Shown: positions 1 to 11,895, counted from the first letter of the stretch. The stretch: DNA of 64,000 nucleotides from Entamoeba invadens IP1 (GCF_000330505.1 NW_004443552.1:224474-288473), one strand, 5' to 3'. A program made the numbers and translations. The notes: generated by a model not told the origin, from the letters alone.

Positions 1-364
1 TCACAAATGCGAGAATTGCCGACGAATGATGGAGTATGACAAAGACTTTTACTCTGCGAAATTTAGTGGGTTTGTTTGATATATATATATATACTATCTT
101 AAACTAATATAAAATTAATGTCTTCAACTCTTATTTACTACTATTCAATATTTTAATATACTATAATATACTATAGAGCGGAGAGTGACATACAGAATGA
201 CAGCACTCTTAAGACCGGACCGAAGTTATATATCGAAAGTGAAAGGGATGCGCGAGGATTACGTTGTTGGGTTATATGCGACGAGTTGTGAAGGGACCGT
301 CCCTCCCGAGATAGAACGACTTGCTGCCGAAAATGGTGTTCAAATACTCTGTAGTTCTCATTGA
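1..364 (+). CDS. 3' end of an unidentified gene with a CxxC zinc-binding motif (partial)
   Basis: The window opens inside a gene. Bases 2-69 read HKCENCRRMMEYDKD and continue to a GTTTGT donor at 70. Two acceptors are possible. The CAG at 193-195 gives a 126-nt intron and a 56-codon last exon ending at 364, which reads like real protein (for example DYVVGLYATSC and IERLAAENGVQIL). The TAG at 174-176 gives a shorter tail ending at 291. I prefer the first because it is longer and better behaved, although TAG is the commoner acceptor in this window. A CENC pair suggests one half of a zinc ribbon or similar finger. The family is not recognised because the N-terminal part is missing. An antisense reading frame over the same bases is treated as a shadow. 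Confidence 0.45.
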
Positions 365-435
365 TTGAAGCGAGTTTATTCATATAGTTAGGTTAAAGCT
401 TGAATAACGAATCCAATAGAACACAAATCGATAGA

Positions 436-1521
436 TTAAAGCTTGTGTGCTTTGTTGGTGAACAACCCTCCGACGGTATGGAAGATGAATGCGTCGAGCA
501 AACTAAATATCGTGAAGATGCCCCCGACAATCCCACAGATGCCTGTGAGTAAATGTCCGAATGAACCGGTCTCTTCGGTATATAACACTTCCATGGATGA
601 GATCTCATATAACACAAACACCCCCGGAACCCCTTGTTCCATTGTTTTTAAATTACCTGAACGGTAGTGTTCCGTCACAGAATACCCATTCGTTTTCACT
701 ACTTTCTTATCTAAACCAAAATACGTCATTGGAACAACTTGAACAAAGTACTGATACATCGAGTTGTTCGTGACATCTACCTTTTGAATTGAATCCATCG
801 GCTTAATCATCCCCGGGAAATTGTCCCCAAACGATAAGGAATTCCAGGTGTGCGTCAAATTCAATGAACCAATCCACTCCGCTGAGTGCCGGTGCCCTTC
901 ACCTTGTTGTTCACTCATCCCAGGAGCTATATGGAAATTGCCAGAGACCCGATTGACAAAGACTGACCCATACATGTGACACCCTTCCCCATCTAACGCT
1001 AAAGCCATTTTCTGGATGTTCTTTAATTGGCACTGAACCGCATTGGGTGGGACTTCTTTACCGGCTTTTTTGTAGGACTCTTTTAATTCGTCACATGTAA
1101 AACAACACTTGTTCTTGTCAACTGACTCTTCACAAGCAGGACACTCAATACCATACACTTTATGAGCAGTGGCTTTGTTGGAAGACTCCGTCATCGAGTG
1201 CGGGTTCAATCGTTTCTTATTCACATTCGATTCGATATCAATGGAGACTTCCCCAGTTGTGTCCAAGACATCAATCGTCATCAAAGAACACGATATTCGA
1301 GGAAAAGTGATATCAAAGTTGATCGGCAATTTTTCACTCTTCGACTCGTCGACACGCAGTGTCGGGCGCATTTGCACCGTGTAGTAATCCTGGACCTCAG
1401 AGTAAAACATCCACCCCATCGTCAGAAGACATAAGATCGACAATAACCCACCAAGCCAGTAACGCACCCGCACGTCATAATTCAGCTTCGGATAGGCGTC
1501 AAATCGTTTAATTGTATCCAT
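436..1521 (-). CDS. ERGIC3/Erv46-like COPII cargo receptor
   Basis: This 361-residue protein matches the ERGIC/Erv46 family, which cycles between ER and Golgi in COPII and COPI vesicles as a cargo receptor, usually paired with Erv41. The N-terminus has the family opening (IKRFDAYPKLN), then a membrane span at about residues 22-43, a long lumenal domain with a Cys-rich stretch (YGIECPACEES, KNKCCFTCDE) typical of Erv46/ERGIC3 rather than Erv41, and a second span near residues 325-350. Length is close to the human protein (about 383). The gene is uninterrupted and diverges from the eL18 gene, so the 258 bp between them should carry both promoters. The short basic tail (NKAHKL) is not a canonical KKXX signal. 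Confidence 0.9.
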   Translation of the reverse strand: MDTIKRFDAYPKLNYDVRVRYWLGGLLSILCLLTMGWMFYSEVQDYYTVQMRPTLRVDESKSEKLPINFDITFPRISCSLMTIDVLDTTGEVSIDIESNVNKKRLNPHSMTESSNKATAHKVYGIECPACEESVDKNKCCFTCDELKESYKKAGKEVPPNAVQCQLKNIQKMALALDGEGCHMYGSVFVNRVSGNFHIAPGMSEQQGEGHRHSAEWIGSLNLTHTWNSLSFGDNFPGMIKPMDSIQKVDVTNNSMYQYFVQVVPMTYFGLDKKVVKTNGYSVTEHYRSGNLKTMEQGVPGVFVLYEISSMEVLYTEETGSFGHLLTGICGIVGGIFTIFSLLDAFIFHTVGGLFTNKAHKL

Positions 1522-1779
1522 CTCAATTTTTCAGATGAAGTCCTAAAACATTTTAAATTTTGTTATACCAAAATTGTTATTCCGTTTTCTTCACGATTGA
1601 AGGTATTATATATTAATAGTAAAAATACTATAAAAAAACCACACAAGGTCATTGAATTGTTTTGTGGAGGGGAGAGATGACTAGTAAAAAGAATAATAAA
1701 AGAGTTAATAGCGTCTAGTACTGGAGGATGTGAGGAAAAAAGAAAACCCTAAGAACTGCGGAAGTGCACTCAGCGGAGA
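1522..1779. promoter_or_regulatory. Divergent promoter region between the ERGIC3-like and eL18 genes
   Basis: These 258 bp separate two start codons facing away from each other, so both promoters must lie here or overlap. The eL18 side carries AAAACCCTAAGAACT at 1743-1757, about 25 bp before its ATG. Similar AACCCT-containing sequences occur just before the start of the PUF gene (26359-26374) and at 33586-33599. An AAACCCT-type motif has been reported upstream of expressed Entamoeba histolytica genes; its role here is inference. Confidence 0.4.
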
Positions 1780-2295
1780 ATGGCAATTGACCTTGACAGA
1801 CACAACAAAAGAAAGCACGTCTCGCGCACCCCACGAGGCACTAACCCGTACATGAAATTGTTAGGGAGAATATATGCCTTTTTGGCCAAAAGAACCCAAT
1901 CCAAATTTGCGAAGACCGTCCACCACCGATTGTGTTTGAGTGGAGTCAACAGACCCGTCGTTTCGACTTCCAAAATCGCAGCACTCCTCAAGGACAGAGA
2001 ACAAAAAATCGCCGTCTGCATCACCACTGTCACCTTCGACGAGAGAATGCCAGTCCTCCCAAAAATGACCGTCTGCGCGTTGAGATTCACAAAGACCGCT
2101 GAACAGGCTATCACTAAGGCCGGCGGAAAATGCCTCAGATTCGATGAGCTCGCCATGAAAGCTCCTACTGGAAAGGACACCTTGTTGATTAGAGGAAAGA
2201 AGAGCACAAGAGCAGCTCTTAAGCACTTCGGTAAGGTCTGCGCTAAGAAACACGCAGCCAAGGAATACAAGGGAAAGGGAACCAAGAAACACTAA
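1780..2295 (+). CDS. RPL18: Large-subunit ribosomal protein eL18 (L18)
   Basis: A 171-residue basic protein of the eL18 family, a structural component of the cytosolic 60S subunit. The N-terminus MAIDLDRHNKRKH aligns with the family start, followed by the conserved core (YMKLLGRIYAFLAKRT, HHRLCLSGVNRPVVS) and a Lys/Gly/His-rich C-terminus. It is about 17 residues shorter than the human protein, mostly at the C-terminus. The start is fixed because the first methionine matches the family start. Codon choice is biased toward C-ending codons, as expected for a highly expressed gene. No intron is seen. It diverges from the ERGIC3-like gene. Confidence 0.95.
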   Translation: MAIDLDRHNKRKHVSRTPRGTNPYMKLLGRIYAFLAKRTQSKFAKTVHHRLCLSGVNRPVVSTSKIAALLKDREQKIAVCITTVTFDERMPVLPKMTVCALRFTKTAEQAITKAGGKCLRFDELAMKAPTGKDTLLIRGKKSTRAALKHFGKVCAKKHAAKEYKGKGTKKH

Positions 2296-2609
2296 GATCG
2301 TTATTGAGCGTTGTTTTGCCTTCTTTTAGGTTTCTAGTCGGATAAGACAACACCATTGACTATGAAATGTTATATATAACATAACTTCAATTAATCTAAT
2401 AGAAACTAGTAATTCTATTAATAATATAGTAATCATTTAAAACTAATGAAATAGTATAAATGAATTATTTATGAAATCTTTTGGAATTACAATTCGATTA
2501 TAGTAATATACTGATAAATTAATAATAAGACATTTATAATAAAAATAATAATAATCAAATTAAAAAGAGTTAATAAAAGAAACAACTGAAAAAGAAGAGA
2601 AGAAGACAC
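2296..2609. other. AT-rich spacer between eL18 and importin-alpha
   Basis: About 310 bp of AT-rich intergenic DNA, holding the eL18 3' region and the importin-alpha promoter. A purine-rich run (AAAGAAGAGAAGAAGACAC) directly precedes the importin-alpha ATG. Nothing else was seen. Confidence 0.7.
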
Positions 2610-4290
2610 ATGAACAACGGAAGAAAGGGCGGGACATTGGAGGATCTGTGCTTTAGAAGGAGAGAAGACACATCTCTTCTGAGGAGCAAGAGGAGAGAGG
2701 AAATGATGAAAGTCCAGAGAGGAATGTATAGTGGGTCCCTTGTGAGTGAAACTACAATGAAGGATTTTCTAATGGAACTCGACTGTGCTCAAGGAAAGGA
2801 TGAAATCACACAGATCGAAGTTCTGAAGAAAGTCTCTGTGTCACTTGGAGACGAGAACGTCATTCTTCAAATCGACATCGACCAAATGGTGAAGCACTTG
2901 AAACACTTCATCGAAACAAGTGCCAATTTGGAGATCATCAAATTGACGCTGATCTGTCTCTCGTCTTGTTTGTTTCATTTTGTTATATTCGAACTATCAA
3001 ACAAACTATATTAACAAATTCTTATATGACGAATAGTATCGATTCATAAGAGGTGTCTCGATACGTTAATACAAAATGGGTGCCAATTCGACGTTTTTAA
3101 TGCAATTCAAACATCAAGTGGGGATATAGTAAATATAGTTTGTTTAAATTATAAATTATAGTTCACTGACACTAACGACGAGGGCGTGACGACATTAGCC
3201 AACCTCGTGTTCGACGACGTGTCGGTGCGCGACCAGTTGATCAGCATGAAACTTATCGAGATGCTTTCGACAAAACTTGTGGACCTCCGCACGTTAAGTT
3301 ATTTATATGAGTGTTTGCTGCAAACGACGCCTCTCATGTCGATTAAGAATGTGATGAAATTAATACCGATGATATCCACTTTTGTAACAGAGAAAGTTGG
3401 GTATTCTTGTGTAAGAAATATTCTCCATTACGAGAGTCTTCATTTGGATATGAACATTGTTGAAATCATTCGAGAAGTTCATAAAGAGGCATGGGTTGAC
3501 CGTGACGCATTCAAATGTATTGGAAACGTTTACGCATACAAACATACTCAATTGGTCACAATGTTTCTCGACGAGACGTTTTCATTGATTAAAATGGTGA
3601 GTACCAATTTTCTGGAAGAAATGAGTCAAGCAACTTTCGTCGATGAGGAATTTTTGAGAACATTTTTATGGGTCTGTGGAAACATCGTCGCGTGCACGCA
3701 AGAATTACAAACAAATCAAGCAGAGGCAGTTTTGAGTCAATTCATCGACTCACCGATTTGTTGTGTATTGGTGTTATCTATTTTGAAACAAAATGCGTCG
3801 GTCGCACGGGAAGCTTTTAAAACACTTTCTACCGTCATTTCAGTCTCACAGAACATCCCTTTATGTATTTCTAAATTGGGAGAAATCCCCGATTTTTTCG
3901 ACGTGTTTCAAGTCATTTTTAATGTCATTTCAGACTTGGAAGATATCTTGGACTTTTTTCAAGTGTTGTTTATTGTCGTTTCTACTCGAAATATGGACTG
4001 GATCAACAAATTAAATCAACTCAACGTCTTTCAGACTTTGCAGAATTACACAACACACACAAATCTTCAAATTGCTGGAATGGCCCAAAAGTTTGGTTAT
4101 TTTTTATTATATTTTATTAGTAATTATTATAGTATTTTATTAATCAGAATTATTATAATATTATAATAATGATTTATTAATAAAAAATACTATATTATAA
4201 AATTATAATGTTTATTATTTATATTTGATGTTGACTAATAGTATAATTCGAGTTGGAGTTATGTGCTCTGAAGATGGATTTGAGTTGTAA
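2610..4290 (+). CDS. Importin subunit alpha (karyopherin alpha), four exons
   Basis: Rebuilt as exons 2610-2967, 3037-3137, 3162-4090 and 4242-4290, about 478 residues, near the usual 500-530. Importin-alpha binds classical nuclear localisation signals and couples cargo to importin-beta. The first ~45 residues form an importin-beta-binding-like domain rich in Arg/Lys (FRRREDTSLLRSKRREE). The rest is helical ARM repeats (DEGVTTLANLVFDD, FLWVCGNIVAC). Intron 1 is GTTTGT..TAG, 69 nt. Intron 3 starts GTTTGG and ends TAG, 151 nt, leading to a last exon ending CSEDGFEL. The second junction contains an in-frame TAG that only a 24-nt intron (GTTTGT..TAG, 3138-3161) or a 33-nt one (from GTAAAT at 3129) removes. 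The ARM repeats are divergent, so the call rests on the IBB-like start and repeat pattern. Confidence 0.75.
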
Positions 4291-4607
4291 TGGATTGTTT
4301 ACGTGTTCTCTTTCTTTCGTTTTAATTCAAATTCATTGTAAAGTGCCAAAAATAATACTTTTTCTAATAAATTAAATTAATCATTTTGATTTATGAGAGT
4401 ACTTATTTTTAAATCTTGTGACAAACTATACATATATAAAACTAATTATAATTAAAATAATATTTAAAAACATCAAGAATGGTAATAAAAACACGAAGAT
4501 GCCAAAAAAAACCGACAAAAAAAAGAAAAACATTACGAATAACATTTTTTACTGAAAACTGTTGGATACAAAATCAAGTGAACTCAAAAATCATATTTTT
4601 AACGCGG

Positions 4608-5120
4608 ATGTTGACAGTCGTATTTTTGTTGCTAATTTCGCTGAGCGAGTCGATTAATTTAAAGAAGCGTTCTTCCAAGTACGCCGACAAACTTGCGAAC
4701 AAACTTGTGAATTCCGAAAAGAAGCGATTCAACGCGGAGACGTGTCGCAATTCAACCGAGTCACAGTGTTTCTTATGCAAAGACAAAGTCATCGAAGATG
4801 AAGAGTACTGCGACCACCCAACTACAGTCGAACAAAGGTGTATGTGTCGAGCTGCAAAGCATATGTGGAGAACAATGTATGAAAACGTCGAGGATAAACT
4901 TCAAACCGTTGCTGAAGCCTGTTCCTTCGTGTGTGATATCAAAAAAATTAACGAGACAATCGCTTCAGACAACTCTACTGCAAAGGCCGAACAAAACATT
5001 ACTGAAATCATTGACTACCAAAACGGAACAATCACTAAACAATCCCTTGCTAAGAAAAATAGTACTCCAGCTCTTCTCACTTCCTTGGCTGCATTGTCAA
5101 TGTTCCTTTTGTTCTTCTAA
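4608..5120 (+). CDS. Small Cys-containing, probably GPI-anchored surface protein
   Basis: A 170-residue protein starting MLTVVFLLLISLSES, a clean signal peptide. An upstream in-frame ATG at 4479 would add 43 basic residues and bury the signal peptide, so 4608 is preferred. The mature part is charged, has about nine cysteines (CRNSTESQCFLCKD, QRCMCRA, CSFVCD) and several N-glycosylation sites (NST, NET, NIT, NGT). The end (STPALLTSLAALSMFLLFF) is a hydrophobic tail with no cytoplasmic residues, the usual pattern of a GPI-attachment signal. The specific family is not recognised. A surface or secreted role is inferred from topology only. Confidence 0.75.
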   Translation: MLTVVFLLLISLSESINLKKRSSKYADKLANKLVNSEKKRFNAETCRNSTESQCFLCKDKVIEDEEYCDHPTTVEQRCMCRAAKHMWRTMYENVEDKLQTVAEACSFVCDIKKINETIASDNSTAKAEQNITEIIDYQNGTITKQSLAKKNSTPALLTSLAALSMFLLFF

Positions 5121-5395
5121 GTACATCTTTTGTGGTCGTTCTTCAGACTTCTCTGTATAACATTTTGAATACCATTTTTATACCCATTTGTTTTATAAAA
5201 ATTATTTTTTTATATATTTTGTAATAAAATGGTATTTAAAAAATAACAATTTAAATAACATTTTCCCAAAAAAACATTTTAAAAACATTTATTTAAACAA
5301 TTCTTGAACGAAGAATAACATTTTAAATAACATTTTAACAAACAAGTGATTTAAAAAACGAAAAACATTTTTAATAGCAATTTGTAAACCAACAG

Positions 5396-8300
5396 TTACT
5401 TGATGAGTGTTATCTTGAATTTGTAGAAGTCTGCGACCTCTTTGATGGCGAATTGTTCTTCTAAAATTTGCGAATACCGCTCGTAAACATCTTTGCAGAT
5501 GTCACCGAAAGTGGTGTAATTTTTGGGACTCTCGAAAACGACGGTTTTCATGTTAAAAGACACATCAGTGGTAAAGGTGGCGATTTTCTCTGAGAGGATG
5601 ACATCGGCCAAAAGTGCGGCGAGTTGCACGAATTTTCCATAAAAGAGTACACGGACGGCATCGATGAAGCCGCCTATCTTCATTAGGTTTATAGCCGCCG
5701 TGACGTAGTGGCCTTTACCTATTTGTTGGACGATCCAAGGGATATATATGATGGTCATAATTTTGTTGAGGGGCATATGAATAGTCGATGCGTGTACTGC
5801 TTCAAAGACCTTTCCTGTCTGAATCATTAATTGACAGGCGGATTGATAGTTGCCAAGATTCTCTAAGACTCTTACCGCCTCTTCTTCACGCCGAGTGTCT
5901 AATAACTCATTCACGACATTCTCGATGGTTTTGTCTAACTCTTCTGGGTATGTGGTCAAGGATAAAAGTATCGCCTTAAGCCCATATTCGATTTTTTGAG
6001 TCTTTTTAAGCATGTCCATGTATTGCCCGATGATCGTAGACTTGCGCCCAAAGATCAGTTGTAACTCATTCAATTTGATGTTCTTTTCTATGTCACTCAA
6101 TTCCGTGTCGTCCTTCATCGAAAGACCATATTTCTCCATTCGCATTTCTTCGGTGTCTGCTATTAAAGACGTGTTAATAAATAACTCCGGGTATAACCCT
6201 GGTGGCGGATGTGGTATTTCAATGACATGTGGAATTGATTTCACGCGTGTAGTTGTAGCGACGTCTTGTAAATTAGTGTGATTAGATTCATCTTTTATAA
6301 TGGTTTGATACTTCTGTGCATCGTCACGGAGTTTCTATAAAGTTAGTAATATAATAATATATTATAATTATATTATAATACTAATATAATTATAGTATAT
6401 TATAATAATATATTATAATTATAGTATATTATTAATTAATGTATGAAAGAAGAACAAACGAAGACCATAATGTACTTCTTTACATATCCCCAGAACTGTA
6501 CATATTGTGGGAATTTAAATAATTCTGCCACTGCAATGAACAAGTCGTTGAGTGAAGAATCGACTTTAGTAATGATTTCTTTATATAGTATTAATTCATT
6601 TTTCATCGTGATACTCTCAAGCCATTTACTTAATTCACAGATAGGTCTTCTATCGAAATTTTCTGCTATATTAGTGGAGTTAAAATACTTTCTCAGTGTC
6701 ACAGAGAAAGAACTATCATCGAAGAATCCATGGAACATTAAAGTCATTGCCTTTCTAAAATTGAGACCGGTGTGTAAATGGAGAGGTGTTGCAATGAGTG
6801 TGCCTTCGTTTGCCTCTTTCTCCAACTCCTTTGAAAACGTCATAATTTGTCGCACATGAGTTAAAACGACGGGGATGTTTCCTTTCACCCAACACATTGA
6901 TAACGTCTTCAACCGACGTTGTTGCATGAAGACGTTGAAGTCATTTCGAAGATATCCGGCTTGACTCGAATAGTCATAGATATAACAGTTTTGCTTCTCC
7001 GTCATCAACGCAATCAATTTGTTCCCTTCAACAGGACATGCCCGGATGTTGACTATTTTCTCACCTAAAATGACTCGTTTGTCGCACGTCTCGACGTTGT
7101 TCCTCAACAGTTGCGACAACGTGACAAAGTGCACGACATTTTTGACGTCGACAAAGACAAAAGCCGTTTGCGACAAGTTTGCGAGGAACCGGAGTTTACA
7201 GGGGTGCGTGTAAATCGGGCGAATGTTCACTTCAAATTTGGACAATGTCACAATCAAAATGTCTTTGTCTCTCGAACACAAAAACGACGACTCCGTTTGT
7301 GTGATTTTCACTGCAATGGTCGACGACACGGAGATCTCTAACACTCGTTTGGGGCCACTTTTGTTATCACTCTTGTTCTCCCAAAACTGCAATTTGGTAC
7401 TAAATTGGAACACCACAATCGCCCCGTTCGTCGAGATCACAACGTCACACAATTTCTCTTTATTCGACGTAAACAAGTCATTAGGAAAGACCGAGTTCTC
7501 CCGTTTACTTGAAAACCGCACCACGCGATTTTCAAAGAAGTCTCCGGAGTGTGAGGTCTTTGGGTGCGACACAACTCCATACACAAATATTGCGTCGGGT
7601 GCCGTTGTGATCCCAAGGACAGGACATCCAATCGACTGCACATTCGTTACACTGATTTTTTGAGAGTCGACGTCCATGAAGAAGACGTCGCCATTCTCCG
7701 TACCAACACAAAGAGTGTTTTCATTATAAGTTGTAAGGGTGGAGCTCTGACATGAGAAGGAAGTGTCTGAAAGGGATGTATTGAAGCTTGACTTGTCTCC
7801 GTGTAAGATGCCGAGGGAACCATTTTCGAGTTGCAAACAAATGTCGTTTGACATTGGATCTCTGATTAAATGAAAGAGGGGAGGAAGGACTTTAGTTAAG
7901 ACTGCAATAGCTGGTGTATCAAAAGAAAGATTATTTAAGTCGATTCGATACTGGGACAATGTATGGTTCTCACTAAAGACATTCATTGTAGTCTCATCCG
8001 TTGAAAACGAGAAGTTGAGAGGTGGAGGGAGTAACCCAAGAGACCCGATGGCTTGCGCCAAAACTGTGTCAAACACAACTAACTCCGTCGACGACAACAC
8101 AAAAAGGCGTTGTGGCGATTTCGCAAATTTGATTGAACGTACGACTAACTTGTCTTGTTTTGAACTTTTCACGACGTCGGGGGTTGAGTAGATTTCCGTT
8201 GCAGTGACTTGTTTAGTAGACAATAAAAACACGTTGTCTCTTGTTGCAGCTGCGATTTGGTCGGAGTCATACGGGTCTTGTTCAAAGTAAAAGGCGTTTT

Positions 8301-8787
8301 GTAAGAAGTTCTGTGCAATGTTTCTTACCGGAAGCCCCGTGTTCGTGTCATAGAAAGTTATTGACCCTTTCGCATAGAGTGCAAGGAAGATATTTGGGGA
8401 CGAGTGATGCCATTGAATACACGTCACTGGGGAGTTATGCGTGTTAGTAAATGTGATGAGAGGGACATTAACAAAGTAGTCCCATAAGATGATATTCCCA
8501 GCATAGTCCCCACTGACCAATTTACTGGGGCGTTTTGAATACGGTTCTTCCGTCGGAAAGTTGCTTTGGAATTTTAAAGCAGTGACGTCCTCAATGTGGT
8601 GACTCAACAAATTGATCACAGTCGAATTTTTGGGGTCTACCACTATGATACTCGTCCGCGTGCCAAAAGCTATGACCCCATAACTCCAATCTATTGCTCG
8701 TCGGTTCGACTCCGATAACATGCTTTGTGGTTGTACAGTCTTTTGTTTGCTCACAAAGTCTCCTAGGAAATTAGTGATAAGGTCCAT
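5396..8787 (-). CDS. WDR11-like WD-repeat protein, two exons
   Basis: Complement of 6460-8787 joined to 5396-6334 across a 125-nt GTTTGT..TAG intron, giving 1088 residues (human WDR11 is about 1220). WDR11 works with FAM91A1 at endosome/Golgi membranes in vesicle tethering. The N-terminus has the family signature AIDWSYGVIAFG followed by IIVVDPKN and degenerate WD repeats (GNIILWDYFV, NSPVTCIQWHHSS, GSITFYDTNTG). A second beta-propeller follows, and the C-terminal exon is helical (LLDTRREEEAVRVLENLG, KVFEAVHAS), as in the family's alpha-solenoid. Both sides of the splice are phase 0. The intron is a chain of TATAATTATA-type palindromes. The ATG at 8787 is the first in frame. Confidence 0.8.
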
Positions 8788-9522
8788 TGATTGACTCTGC
8801 TTTTGGAGAATATTACAGTTGAAAAAAGGAAAGTTCTTTCAAATAACATTTTTCGAGTAGTTAAAAAACTAAAATTGTTATTCAATTTATTTAACTTTGT
8901 TATAAAACGAGTGTTTATTTTGTATTGTAGTTCTATAATATAATTTCAATAACATAGTAGTTATTTTTTGTTAACTATCACTACAATTCATTGTTGTTTC
9001 AAATTATTATAAATATATGTAAGTTTTATAACTATAAATTATAAATAATTATATATATACACAACAAATATGGGAAACTATATATAAATTATAATTAAAC
9101 GACAAAATAATTAAAATAAGAGTTCGCCTTTTCGAAGTTTCATAATTTGATTTACAAATTGGCTTTCTAAATCAATCAATTAGAAATTAATTATAAGTAA
9201 CTACAATTTATCAATAATTAATAGTAAATGACACTCAATTATTATTACAAAGCGCTATTGCCAATTCACACCCAAAACGCCAACAACGATCTACAAAATC
9301 ATTTTTCAGGAACATTTCAAGATGTTCAATAAACTAAAAACGGAAAAAAATTACTTGAAAATATCGAACCCAAAACTTTATAATTGAATTATTTTGATGT
9401 TTTCCCGAAATTTTATGTTGATTAAAAGTCATAATTATTCAAAAAATGAATCAAATAGAAAATACACCACTTTTGATCTTAATCACTCATAAATTAATCA
9501 CGAGTTAATCTCGAAAATAAGA
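8788..9522. other. AT-rich intergenic spacer
   Basis: 735 bp between two divergently oriented genes. It is AT-rich with short imperfect repeats (ATTATAAATA-type). No open frame or RNA was recognised. Both promoters must lie here, but no convincing core element was found. Confidence 0.7.
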
Positions 9523-10828
9523 ATGGGTGATTACGTGTTTCAGAACCTCGACGATAATACTCTGATGACCTGCGACCCCGAAATCATATACCGTCAGTAC
9601 CAAATGCTGACGGACGGCTTTCTCAAAATATTGTTTGCTGTCGAGCCGACCTTCAACTTGGGATCACCACTTGCTGGTGAACTCCAACGCTCGGTCAACC
9701 AAAACCGTCTCGTCCGTGGAGACTACCTTGTGAAGTACGCGGAGAACCAACAGGCCCGTCAAAAAGTTTTAGAACAAGGCCAAAAGATTAGAAAAATGGA
9801 GAAAGAATATGAGAAGAAGAAAGTCGACTCGTTAGATGAACAGAAAAGTCTTCAAACTTCTCTGCAAAAACTGATAACGGAGTCGGAGGCGGGTCGAGAA
9901 AGTGTGAAAAAGCTTTACACGTCCACGGAGACCGAATTCGACAATTTACTTCGAGACGTCTTGGCTCCTCTTATTGAGCAAATAGAAAACGTACAACACG
10001 AGATCAACATTTTGAAAGAACAAAAGCAACAAATCAACTCCGAGGAGATTTCTGGCAACGCAGAAGACTTGAAGACCCTCTTGGAGAAGAGCAAAACAAA
10101 ATTGGAGGGCGATTTGGAAGAGAAGAACAAGACCCTTTCTTCGTTGGAATCCAAAGCAAAAGAAATCGATCAATCCAAAACGGAGAACGAAGAGATGTTA
10201 GAAGCTAAGACGGCGTTCTTGGAAAAGATCACAAAAGACAGCGCGAAGATGGACGAACAACTCAAAGAGCTTAGAAAACAGGCAGAAGCCAAACGACTCG
10301 AAGAAGACAAAAAGAAGGAAGAAGCAATTGTCCAATCATTACCACGCCCAAATCACGTCTCCAACTTGGAAGAGAAGTTTGTCATCTACTTTATTGTATT
10401 GTATATTATGTATGTAGTGCTGTTACATCTATTCTATTAACTCCACATGTTTGTAACCAATCTATTGTATACAAGAGCACTAACACTCTAGTTTGATCGT
10501 CGAATGGTTCTCCAAATTCGGATTGCAAGTTAAAAACTTCGATAAGGACTTCAACGACGGATTACTCATTTGCCAAATTGTTGATAAGATTAAACCCGGA
10601 TCGGTTAACTGGAACTTGATCGCAAAGCCAAGAGGAAACAAACCGTTGAACATCTTCCAGAGAAGAACCAATTGTACAGTCTTAATTGAAATGGTCAATT
10701 CACTCGGACTCCTCAAGACTGGGATTGGATCGGAGGATATCACTAGTGGCAACTCGAAAATGCTTAAAGGTTTCTTCAGAACACTTATGGTGTGGGAGAG
10801 TACCCTCAACAAGTCGCTCTTGGGTTAA
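9523..10828 (+). CDS. Coiled-coil protein with C-terminal calponin-homology (CH) domain, two exons
   Basis: Exons 9523-10376 and 10492-10828 join across a 115-nt GTTTGT..TAG intron (phase 2), giving 396 residues. Residues 1-80 are a globular N-terminal part (LMTCDPEIIYRQYQML). Residues ~80-280 are a long charged coiled coil (EKEYEKKKVDSLDEQK, LKELRKQAEAKRLEEDKKK). Residues ~288-396 are a CH domain with the family signature FDKDFNDGLLICQIVDK and PGSVNW, closest in look to single CH domains of the fimbrin/filamin type. CH domains bind actin or act in signalling; a single CH after a coiled coil suggests a dimeric actin-associated protein (inference). The first 20 codons of the second exon lie in a different frame from the end of the first, so the join is essential. 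Confidence 0.8.
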
Positions 10829-11224
10829 TACGACTTATTTTCATCTTTTTTTTGGTATTGATTTCTTCACGAATTTATAGGAAGAAAGACGGCACTAATT
10901 TGGAACAAATCCGCCTGTTTTTTTATCTTTGGAGTAACTACATATACAAAATTTTACTATAAATAACTTATGAACAACTGCTTTGTTCCCAAAGATACTT
11001 TTAGAGTGGATTTGAAACAGACATTTGTTATCTCCAATTTAAAAATAACATGAATTAATTAATAGACTCAAGAAATATTTTCCGGTTAAGGGACTATTCC
11101 AGCAGTTTACTTAGTTTTTTCATACCTATTTGAATGATTGACTTTGAGTGTAAATGTGTCTCTTCTTTATTCCTTTCATATTTTGATGGTATTAAAACTC
11201 TTTCAAATCTTTAACTTTAATCAG
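10829..11224. other. Intergenic spacer
   Basis: About 395 bp between the CH-domain gene and the four-pass membrane protein gene, AT-rich, with no frame that looks coding. A potential upstream ATG at 11138 is in frame with the next gene (see that entry). Confidence 0.6.
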
Positions 11225-11782
11225 ATGAAAGTCTCTGTTGGAATCATTATCAAAACTTTAACATTCCTTTGGGTGTTGGCTTGTGGAATCTTACTTGTAT
11301 CGACTGGCGCAGTACACTTTGCAAAGAACAAACGCATCAAATACCAAAATCCAAAGAACCTTCCCGCCTATTATTCTCAAGGCACTTTTTCTATTACATT
11401 CCAAGCCGGTATAGTTATAGCTCTTGGTGCTATTCTATTTTTCCTCCCGTTCATGTCGTTCCTTTCTGGAATTAAAATCGTCAAACAGTTTTCCTTTGTT
11501 TATAGTCGATTGGTTGTCGTCGGATTTTTAATAATATCGGGCTGTTTGTTATTTCTATTCTATATACTATATTATAATATATTTTACTATTATATTAACT
11601 ATTTTTCTATTATTAAAATTAATGATAAATATCTCTTCTAATTCATAGTATTGGCTTTCCCTCTAAGTGGCTTCTTAGGTTTAGTTGTTGGCGTCATCTT
11701 GTGGTTCTCCGTTTTGGTCATCATCATCTCTGCTTTCTTCACAACAAGCATTTCAACTTTCAAAGACGAAGAGGACAAGTGA
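11225..11782 (+). CDS. Four-pass small membrane protein, two exons
   Basis: Exons 11225-11543 and 11649-11782 join across a 105-nt GTTTGT..TAG intron (phase 1), giving 150 residues. Four hydrophobic segments are visible: residues ~4-28 (TLTFLWVLACGILLVSTGA), ~54-80, ~88-110 and ~115-140, with a short loop rich in Lys/Asn/Pro after the first and an acidic tail (FKDEEDK). The topology resembles tetraspan proteins, but no tetraspanin CCG motif or Cys-rich loop is present, so no family is assigned. An in-frame ATG at 11138 would add 29 residues (MTLSVNVSLLYSF...); the inner ATG is preferred because it sits directly before the first span, but this is uncertain. Confidence 0.65.
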
Positions 11783-11895
11783 CTCAATATAAATTGAATT
11801 TTATTTATACAAATATTTTATATTATACTTTTACTATTAAATAACTATATTAATATATTGAATAAGATGCACCCCAAAGTAGATTCAAAAATGTA

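Noticed and set aside
171..383. 70-residue minus-strand frame near the left edge
   Set aside because: It overlaps the better plus-strand last exon, and its composition is not protein-like.
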